NCBI GenBank assembly: GCA_944381405.1
Contig: CALWLA010000021.1
Location: 1 to 37,284, forward strand
Source of the DNA: an uncultured Lachnospiraceae bacterium
Lineage (GTDB): Bacteria > Bacillota > Clostridia > Lachnospirales > Lachnospiraceae
Direction: 5' to 3'
DNA: 37,284 nt
Shown here: in pieces, positions 31,302 to 37,284 of the stretch
Numbering within the stretch: the stretch's first letter is position 1
Layout of the letters: every line of letters begins with the position of its first letter
The notes under the pieces: model-generated
Databases searched by the model: none
What the model was told of the DNA's origin: nothing
The model's input: the letters and a program-made list of their open reading frames with translations, nothing else
Translations under genes and position numbers: made by a program

Positions 31302-33041
31302 TTACCCGATCATTGCTTTGAGTTTTTCTTCCAGATCTGCGTTCAGCTCTTCCACAAGCCGGTCCGCATCCTGAAGGTCCTTTCCCTTTACGCCGCAGTA
31401 GAACTTGATCTTCGGCTCTGTTCCGGAGGGCCTTACGCAAACCCAGGCATTGTCGTTCAGTTCATAATAAAGCACATTGGACTTGGGCAGTCCTGTCTTT
31501 CCGTTTTCCCCTGTCTTAAGATCCGTTACGGTATCCGCATCGTAGTCCCGGATCCGCAGCACCTCATAGGGGCCGAAGGTCCTGGGCTGATCCGCCCTTA
31601 AGGTCTCCAGGATCTGCCGGATCTTTGCCAGGCCCTCAATGCCTGCCAGCTCCACGGATTTGGTGTATTCCTTATAATAACCGTACCGCTCATACATGGC
31701 CAGCATGGCGTCCCAGAGGGTCATGCCCTTGTCCTTGTAATAGGCCGCTGCCTCGCAGAGGGAAGCCACTGCGGAGATGGCGTCCTTGTCCCTTGCATAG
31801 GTGCCGATAAGGCAGCCGTAGCTTTCCTCCATGCCAAAGAGATAATGGCCTTTGCCGCTTGTTTCGTTTTCCAGAATCACCCTGCCGATCCACTTAAAGC
31901 CCGTCAGCACGGACTTCAGCTCGCAGCCATAGTGAGCTGCCACCGCATCCAGCAGATTGGTGGTGACGATGGATTTTACCACCTGGCCGTCTGCAGGGAT
32001 CTGCCCCGCCGCCTGCTTCTGGCTCAGGACGTATTCGCACAGCAGCGCGCCGGACATGTTGCCCGTAAGCGGGATGTATTCCCCGGACTTTGCGTCCTTC
32101 ACATACACGCCCAGACGGTCTGCGTCCGGATCCGTGGCCAGCACCAGGTCCGCATTCTTTTCCTTTGCCAGGGCAAGACCCAGGGCAAAGGCTGCGGGAG
32201 ATTCCGGATTGGGATAGGACACCGTGGGGAAATCCCCGTCGGGAAGGGCCTGCTCCGGCACCTCGTAAACATGGGTAAAGCCCAGCTCCTTCATCACCCT
32301 GGTAGCCGGAATGTGTCCGGTGCCATGGAGAGGCGTGTATACGATGCGGATGTCATCCTGCATCTTCCGAATCACCTCTTTGTTGACGATGGCGTCCTTG
32401 ACATGGCCGATATACTTGTCGTCGATCTCCTGCCCGATGGTGACATAGAGGCCTGCCGCCTCCGCCTCCTGCCGGGACATGGTCCTGCAGGCAGACATAT
32501 CCTCGATGGCCAGCACCTCTGCCGTTACCCCCTTGTCGTGAGGCGGCGTGAACTGAGCGCCGTCCTCCCAGTATACCTTATAGCCGTTGTAGCTGGAGGG
32601 GTTGTGGCTGGCGGTGATATTGATGCCGGCGATACACCCAAGCTCCCGCACCGCAAAGGAAAGCTCCGGCGTGGGCCGCAGGCTTTCAAAGCGGTAAGCC
32701 CGGATGCCGTTTGCCGCAAGGCACAGAGCCGCCTCCTCGGAAAATTCGTCGGATTTATGGCGGGAATCATAGGCGATGGCAACGCCCTTCTGCTGGCCGC
32801 CCTGCTTTTTGATATAGTTTGCAAGCCCCTGGGTGGCCCGGCGCACCACATATTTATTCATCCGGTTGGTTCCTGCTCCGATGATGCCCCGCAGGCCTGC
32901 GGTGCCGAACTCAAGGTCCATGTAAAAACGCTCCTTGATCTCATCGTCGTTTCCGGCGATGGCCCGCAGCTCCTCCTTTGTAGCCTCATCGAAGTATGGA
33001 TTTTCAAGCCATTCCTTATAAATTGCCAGATAATCTCTCAT
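31302..33041 (-). CDS. pgcA: Alpha-phosphoglucomutase/phosphomannomutase
   Basis: A 579-residue alpha-D-phosphohexomutase interconverting glucose 1-phosphate and glucose 6-phosphate. The phosphoserine loop GINITASHNPSSYNGYK lies near residues 135-151, the metal-binding loop ATDPDADRLG near 305-314, the sugar-specificity loop GMEESYGCLIG near 398-408, and the phosphate-binding RPSGTEPKIK near 540-549. Length matches firmicute PgcA. It links sugar uptake to nucleotide-sugar and glycan synthesis. It lies 54 nt downstream of ridA. Confidence 0.95.
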   Translation of the reverse strand: MRDYLAIYKEWLENPYFDEATKEELRAIAGNDDEIKERFYMDLEFGTAGLRGIIGAGTNRMNKYVVRRATQGLANYIKKQGGQQKGVAIAYDSRHKSDEFSEEAALCLAANGIRAYRFESLRPTPELSFAVRELGCIAGINITASHNPSSYNGYKVYWEDGAQFTPPHDKGVTAEVLAIEDMSACRTMSRQEAEAAGLYVTIGQEIDDKYIGHVKDAIVNKEVIRKMQDDIRIVYTPLHGTGHIPATRVMKELGFTHVYEVPEQALPDGDFPTVSYPNPESPAAFALGLALAKEKNADLVLATDPDADRLGVYVKDAKSGEYIPLTGNMSGALLCEYVLSQKQAAGQIPADGQVVKSIVTTNLLDAVAAHYGCELKSVLTGFKWIGRVILENETSGKGHYLFGMEESYGCLIGTYARDKDAISAVASLCEAAAYYKDKGMTLWDAMLAMYERYGYYKEYTKSVELAGIEGLAKIRQILETLRADQPRTFGPYEVLRIRDYDADTVTDLKTGENGKTGLPKSNVLYYELNDNAWVCVRPSGTEPKIKFYCGVKGKDLQDADRLVEELNADLEEKLKAMIG

Positions 33042-33095
33042 CTTTTTATCCTTTGATCTTTTTTCCCTGAATAGAAAACCGGAGCATCCGCCGGA

Positions 33096-33464
33096 TTATT
33101 TCTCAGCGATGGCCTCGATCTCGCAAAGCAGATTCTTCGGCAGGGTCTTGACTGCAACGCAGCTTCTTGCGGGCTTTCCGGTGAAGTACTTTGCATAAAC
33201 CTCGTTGAAGGCTGCAAAATCTCCCATATCCGCGATAAAGCAGGTAGTCTTAACGACCTTGTCCATGCTTACGCCGGCTGCCTCAAGGATGGCCTGAACG
33301 TTCTTGCAGGACTGCTCTGCCTGTGCCTCGATGCCCTCGGGAGCGGTGCCGGTGGCCGGATCTACCGGGATCTGTCCGGAGGTGAATACCAGACCGTTTA
33401 CCTCGTAGGCCTGAGAATAGGGGCCGATGGCCGCAGGTGCATTTTTCGTATCGATTACTTTCAT
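33096..33464 (-). CDS. ridA: RidA-family enamine/imine deaminase
   Basis: A 122-residue YjgF/YER057c/UK114 protein that hydrolyses reactive 2-aminoacrylate and related enamines from PLP enzymes. It has AIGPYSQAYEVNGLVFTSGQ (about 12-31), the conserved arginine in PARSCVAVKTLP (about 98-109), and C-terminal CEIEAIA. Length is normal. AGGAGG precedes the ATG and there is a clear promoter. It probably heads a transcript with pgcA and the acyltransferase. Confidence 0.96.
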   Translation of the reverse strand: MKVIDTKNAPAAIGPYSQAYEVNGLVFTSGQIPVDPATGTAPEGIEAQAEQSCKNVQAILEAAGVSMDKVVKTTCFIADMGDFAAFNEVYAKYFTGKPARSCVAVKTLPKNLLCEIEAIAEK

Positions 33465-33531
33465 TTCAGAGTACCTCCTAAATTTTTTCAGGATAATAAA
33501 TTAGATAAATTTTGCAATTCCTGTATCTTCT

Positions 33532-33560
33532 AGTATAACTTTTTATGCAGGATGTTGCAA
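33532..33560 (-). promoter_or_regulatory. ridA promoter
   Basis: Minus strand: TTGCAA (33560-33555), 17 bp, then TATACT (33537-33532), about 68 nt upstream of ridA. The AT-rich leader holds no recognised riboswitch. Confidence 0.65.
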
Positions 33561-33628
33561 CTTTGAATCTGCATTTTTCCCTTGGATTTCCGGCCTTTCG
33601 GCCCTCTTTTTCAGGGAATGGGGCAGGT

Positions 33629-34909
33629 TTATTTCACATACTGGGACAGCAGGTACAGGATGGAGTTATGCACCGGGGTTCGCAGCACATCCTCCAGCAT
33701 AGCCGAAAGGATCTCCCCCATATGGGGGCCGGGATTTACCCCTGCCGCCAGAAGGTCGCTGCCCTTGATGATCAGGTCGGAGAGATAGACCGGCTCATCC
33801 CGCCGCTGCACCTCGTCGTAATGCCTGCAAAGGGCCTCCGGATCCTCCCCGTAGCAGCGGATGTCATAATTGGCGGTGCCTGCAAAGGCCCTCTTCATGG
33901 CGATAAGCTCCCGCATAAGCTCCGGTGTCATCTTCTGCATGACCTTTTTCAGCTCATACCGGTCGTCGGGAATGTACCAGAACACATATTTTGCCAGGAT
34001 CGCTGCCTTTTTGATGGTATCGTTATCCAGCTTCAGCTCCCGCAGAAGCTTTTCGGACTGTTCCTCCTCCATGCCGCATAAAAGAGCGCCGTAGCGCAGG
34101 TATTTTTTTGAAAGGGGCAGCTCCCCCATGGGAAAATGAGGATCCTTCTCCTGTTTCGTTTCCCATACCTCCCGGAGGCTGTCCGGATACAGCTGGTCAA
34201 ACCCCGGACAGATATAAGAGGCCATGCCCAATCGGAACAGCTGGCAGACCCGCTGGGGATTGGCAGAGCACAGCAGCTTGGAAAGCTCCGCCTGAATCCG
34301 CTCCCGGCTGACCTTTTCCAGAGCCTCCACATGGTTTTTCACCGCTGCCTCCGTCTTTTCCTCGATGGTAAAATCCAGCTGGGCTCCGAACCGGACCGCC
34401 CGCAAAAGCCTGAGGGCGTCCTCGGAAAACCGCTCGTCCGCATCCCCTACGCAGCGGATGATCCCTGCTCTGAGGTCCTCCACTCCTGCAAAGCAGTCCA
34501 CCAGCCCGTCCCTGTCGTTATAGGCCATGGCGTTGATGGTGAAATCCCGGCGGCGCAGGTCCTCGGAAATGGATGGGGTAAAGGTAACGGTTTCCGGATG
34601 CCGCCCGTCCTTGTATTCTCCGTCCACCCGATAGGTGGTCACCTCGTAGCCCTTGAGCTTTCCTTCCTCCTCCCCCTCCTGCTCCCGCAGAAGCACGGTG
34701 ACGGTGCCATGGGCGATCCCCGTATCCACAGTCTTCCGGAAGATCTGCTTCACCTCCTCCGGTTTTGCCGAGGTGGTGACATCCCAGTCCTCCGGGACCC
34801 GTCCCAGAAGGCTGTCCCTGACGCAGCCCCCCACGGCATAGGCCTCAAAGCCTGCTGCCTCAAGGCTGCCGATGATCTTTTTTACGTTTTCCGGTAATTG
34901 AATCTTCAT
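33629..34909 (-). CDS. cca: CCA tRNA nucleotidyltransferase
   Basis: A 426-residue class II tRNA nucleotidyltransferase that builds or repairs the 3' CCA end. The catalytic head has AYAVGGCVRDSLLGRVPEDWD (about 24-44; catalytic DxD-type acids at the end), RRRDFTINAMAY (about 129-140) and the specificity helix EDALRLLRAVRFGAQL (about 183-198). The C-terminal part shows an HD-like region in degenerate form, with no clear HD motif seen. It could also be a poly(A) polymerase-like paralogue, but the RRRDF and EDxxR motifs favour Cca. It has its own promoter. Confidence 0.92.
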   Translation of the reverse strand: MKIQLPENVKKIIGSLEAAGFEAYAVGGCVRDSLLGRVPEDWDVTTSAKPEEVKQIFRKTVDTGIAHGTVTVLLREQEGEEEGKLKGYEVTTYRVDGEYKDGRHPETVTFTPSISEDLRRRDFTINAMAYNDRDGLVDCFAGVEDLRAGIIRCVGDADERFSEDALRLLRAVRFGAQLDFTIEEKTEAAVKNHVEALEKVSRERIQAELSKLLCSANPQRVCQLFRLGMASYICPGFDQLYPDSLREVWETKQEKDPHFPMGELPLSKKYLRYGALLCGMEEEQSEKLLRELKLDNDTIKKAAILAKYVFWYIPDDRYELKKVMQKMTPELMRELIAMKRAFAGTANYDIRCYGEDPEALCRHYDEVQRRDEPVYLSDLIIKGSDLLAAGVNPGPHMGEILSAMLEDVLRTPVHNSILYLLSQYVK

Positions 34910-34977
34910 AATGGTTCCTGTTCCTTTTCCGGCCTGTCCCGCCGGCCTTTGTTCTTTTCATTCCCCTATTCCCTGCC

Positions 34978-35006
34978 ATTATACAATAAACTGTTCGTTT
35001 CGTCAG
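34978..35006 (-). promoter_or_regulatory. cca promoter
   Basis: Minus strand: CTGACG (35006-35001), 17 bp, then consensus TATAAT (34983-34978). It shares the divergent 270-nt region with fbp. Confidence 0.7.
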
Positions 35007-35056
35007 CATTTTTGGGAATCCCGCAAAGTTTCTTGTGCACTTTTTCAAATAATCCG

Positions 35057-35085
35057 TTTCAAAAGCGCCGTTTTTATTGTATGAT
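35057..35085 (+). promoter_or_regulatory. fbp promoter
   Basis: TTTCAA (35057-35062), 17 bp, then TATGAT (35080-35085), about 95 nt upstream of the fbp start. The -35 is weak. No clear catabolite-repression operator was recognised. Confidence 0.5.
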
Positions 35086-35179
35086 GGAACTCAGATAGTT
35101 TCCGGCAGCAGCCGTTTTTTCTTCCGGCAGCGCTGCCCTTTTTCAGACCCGTTGTCACCCAGACAGAAAAGAGGTTTTT

Positions 35180-37144
35180 ATGGCAAAGGACATCGAATAT
35201 CTCCGGCTGCTTTCCCGTCAGTTCCCCAACCGGCAGAGCGCCGTCACGGAGATCATCAATCTGAACGCGATCCTGGAGCTTCCGAAGGGCACGGAGTATT
35301 TCTTCAGCGACATCCACGGAGAGGACAAGGCCTTTATCCACCTGCTGCGTTCCTCCTCCGGTATGATCCGCTCCAAGATCCGGGAGCTTTTCGGAAAATC
35401 CATGGCGGAACGGGAGCAGTCCGAGCTGGCTGCCCTGATCTATTATCCCAAGCGGAAGCTGAAAAAAACAGAGCGGGAATTCCTCTCCGAGGAGGATCCG
35501 GAGGGCTTTCTGGAATGGCAGCGGCTGTCCATCTATCGGCTGATCCGCCTGTGCCGCTACGTTTCCTCCAAATATACCCGTTCCAAGGTCCGGAAGAAGA
35601 TCCCCAAGTCCTATGTTTACATCATCGAGGAGCTGCTGCAGGTGGACGAGACCCAGGACGACAAGCAGATCTACTACCGCTCCATCGTGAACACCATCGT
35701 CAGCATCGGCTCCGGGAAAAATCTCATCACGGTGCTCTGCGATCTGATCCACAACCTGTCCATCGACTCCCTGCATATCATTGGGGACATCTTTGACCGG
35801 GGTCCCCATCCGGATCTGGTGATGGAAGAGCTGCGGAAATACAAGGACGTGGACATCGAATGGGGCAACCACGATATCAGCTGGATCGGGGCCTTCTGCG
35901 GCAACACCGCCTGCGTCTGCAACGTGGTACGCATCGCCCTGAGCTACAACCACTTCGACCTTCTGGAGGACAGCTACGGCATCAACCTCAGGCCCCTTTC
36001 CATGTTCGCCCAGGAGGTCTACGGGGAGGACCCCTGCAGCCGCTTCCAGCCTCATCTGTTGGACGAAAACGAATACGACTCCGTTTCTCCGGAGCTTGCT
36101 GCCAGGATGCACAAGGCCATCGCCATCATCCAGTTCAAGCTGGAGGGGCAGCTGATCCTCCGGCATCCGGAATACGAGATGGAGGACCGGCTTTTGCTGC
36201 AGCGCATCGATTTTGCCAAGGGCGTCCTGTCTCTTTACGGCAAAGAGATTCCGCTTCTGGATAAAAGCTTCCCCACCCTGGACCCCTCAGACCCTTACCG
36301 CCTGACTCCGGCGGAACAGAAGCTGGTGGACACCCTGGCCTCCTCCTTCCGCCACAGCCAGCTTCTGAAAAAGCATGTGCGGTTCCTCTTCGCCCACGGG
36401 CAGCTTTACAAGATCGTAAACCAGAACCTGCTGTTCCACGGCTGCATCCCTCTGCGGAAGGACGGCAGCTTCGACGAGATCTATATCCGGGGAAAAAGCT
36501 ACGCGGGCCGGGCTCTCATGGATCTTTTCAACCAGAAGATCCGGGATGCTTATTTCCTCCACGGGGATGATCCGGAGGAAGCCCGGGATCACGCGGAAGC
36601 TGTGGATCTTCTGTGGTATCTCTGGTGCGGAAAACGTTCGCCTCTTTTCGGAAAGTCCCGCATCGCCACCTTTGAGCGGTATTTTACGGAGGATCCGGAG
36701 CTTCGGCATGAATCCATGAATCCCTACTATGCCCTCAGCGCTTCCCGGGAAACGGTGGAGCGCATCCTGCAGGAATTCGGCATCTCCCCGGAACAGGGGC
36801 ATATCGTCAACGGCCACGTTCCCGTAAAGGAAAAGGAAGGGGAGCTGCCCTACCGGGCCGACGGAAAGCTTTTCGTCATCGACGGCGGCCTGTCCCGGTC
36901 CTATCACCAGAAGACCGGCATCGCAGGTTATACCATGATCTTCAATTCCCGCAGCATCGCCATCGCTTCCCACAAACCTTTTTCCGAGGGCCACGAAAGC
37001 TCTCCCAAGGTGGACATCATCCAGCACTTCGATCCCCGGATCCGGGTGGCGGACACGGACACGGGAACCATGCTGAAAAAACAGATCTCCGAGCTGGAGG
37101 AGCTGCTTTTGGCTTATCAGGAGGGCCTGATCTCCGAATCCTGA
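35180..37144 (+). CDS. fbp: Class III fructose-1,6-bisphosphatase
   Basis: A 654-residue firmicute-type gluconeogenic phosphatase converting fructose 1,6-bisphosphate to fructose 6-phosphate. It is unrelated to E. coli Fbp/GlpX and belongs to the calcineurin-like metallophosphatase fold. Metal-binding motifs are FSDIHGED (42-49), IIGDIFDRGPHPD (about 198-210), EWGNHDISWIG (about 232-242) and the C-terminal NGHVPVKEKEGE (about 551-562). Length matches the family (about 640-670). AGAGG precedes the ATG. It is monocistronic, ending in tandem hairpins. Confidence 0.97.
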   Translation: MAKDIEYLRLLSRQFPNRQSAVTEIINLNAILELPKGTEYFFSDIHGEDKAFIHLLRSSSGMIRSKIRELFGKSMAEREQSELAALIYYPKRKLKKTEREFLSEEDPEGFLEWQRLSIYRLIRLCRYVSSKYTRSKVRKKIPKSYVYIIEELLQVDETQDDKQIYYRSIVNTIVSIGSGKNLITVLCDLIHNLSIDSLHIIGDIFDRGPHPDLVMEELRKYKDVDIEWGNHDISWIGAFCGNTACVCNVVRIALSYNHFDLLEDSYGINLRPLSMFAQEVYGEDPCSRFQPHLLDENEYDSVSPELAARMHKAIAIIQFKLEGQLILRHPEYEMEDRLLLQRIDFAKGVLSLYGKEIPLLDKSFPTLDPSDPYRLTPAEQKLVDTLASSFRHSQLLKKHVRFLFAHGQLYKIVNQNLLFHGCIPLRKDGSFDEIYIRGKSYAGRALMDLFNQKIRDAYFLHGDDPEEARDHAEAVDLLWYLWCGKRSPLFGKSRIATFERYFTEDPELRHESMNPYYALSASRETVERILQEFGISPEQGHIVNGHVPVKEKEGELPYRADGKLFVIDGGLSRSYHQKTGIAGYTMIFNSRSIAIASHKPFSEGHESSPKVDIIQHFDPRIRVADTDTGTMLKKQISELEELLLAYQEGLISES

Positions 37145-37183
37145 CCTTCTTGAATAATTCATAAAAATATGGTTATTATTTGA

Positions 37184-37207
37184 GGCCGTTGCTCAAAAGC
37201 AACGGCC
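37184..37207 (+). other. Perfect hairpin downstream of fbp
   Basis: A 10-bp GC-rich stem (37184-37193 with 37198-37207) with loop CAAA, not followed by a T-run. It lies 40 nt past the fbp stop and just before the true terminator. Confidence 0.6.
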
Positions 37208-37218
37208 CCTCAGACTGA

Positions 37219-37256
37219 AGACAAAGTCCAAAGAAATGCGGGCTTTGTCTTTTTTT
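37219..37256 (+). terminator. fbp terminator
   Basis: An 8-bp stem AGACAAAG/CTTTGTCT (37219-37226 with 37243-37250), extended by an inner CC/GG pair, is followed by T7. The last 28 nt of the window hold nothing recognisable. Confidence 0.85.
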
Positions 37257-37284
37257 GTGGCTAAAAATAATGAGAAAGTGTTGG

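Overview
The window looks like chromosome of a moderately GC-rich Clostridia member, most likely Lachnospiraceae. The evidence is strong GGAGG-type ribosome binding sites, a firmicute class III fructose-1,6-bisphosphatase, RecD2, an L10-leader-controlled rplJ-rplL unit, and Ala/Glu-rich lipoprotein tethers of the kind seen in that family. The assignment comes from reading the sequence, not from a database search. I see no tRNA, rRNA, insertion sequence, prophage or CRISPR array. The stretch is mostly housekeeping and transport genes.

Layout. At the left edge a truncated DUF2142 membrane protein follows xylulokinase (xylB), both on the minus strand. Divergent from xylB is a galactose-type ABC operon, mglB-mglA-mglC (3517-8154). 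Next come a CobW-type GTPase and a zinc/NADP secondary alcohol dehydrogenase (minus), with a PucR-type regulator divergent from the latter. Then, on the minus strand: a radical SAM protein, an NlpC/P60 endopeptidase, a small glutaredoxin-like protein read through an in-frame UGA, and a PepSY protein. A phnD-phnC-phnE-phnE-nucleotidase operon follows (15244-20489), then a cysteine synthase. The ribosomal/NusG block rpmG-secE-nusG-rplK-rplA-[L10 leader]-rplJ-rplL occupies 21715-25065. After it come mreB-recD2-comFC, a gene-free stretch with a probable structured RNA (about 29886-30064), an acyltransferase, phosphoglucomutase, RidA, the CCA-adding enzyme, and divergent fbp with its terminator.

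Two things stand out. First, the galactose-binding protein MglB is circularly permuted. Its lipoprotein tether leads straight into the strand that normally carries the sugar-binding Asn about 90 residues in. The canonical N-terminal segment, with the Asp/Phe sugar-binding pair, sits at the C-terminus instead. The same operon encodes an MglC permease with a cytoplasmic helical extension of about 215 residues, so the transporter departs from the E. coli model on both sides of the membrane.

Second, the ORF at 13846-14130 has an in-frame TGA exactly at the first position of a CxxC-type redox motif (U-G-G-C). It has its own promoter and terminator. A hairpin with a GGU apex lies about 18-32 nt after the UGA, as expected of a bacterial SECIS. 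It is best read as a selenocysteine glutaredoxin-like protein that ordinary gene callers would truncate.

Smaller themes recur. Both ABC operons have a strong hairpin just after the binding-protein gene, which would favour its expression over the downstream genes. Most minus-strand genes have recognisable sigma-A promoters, often with an extended -10.
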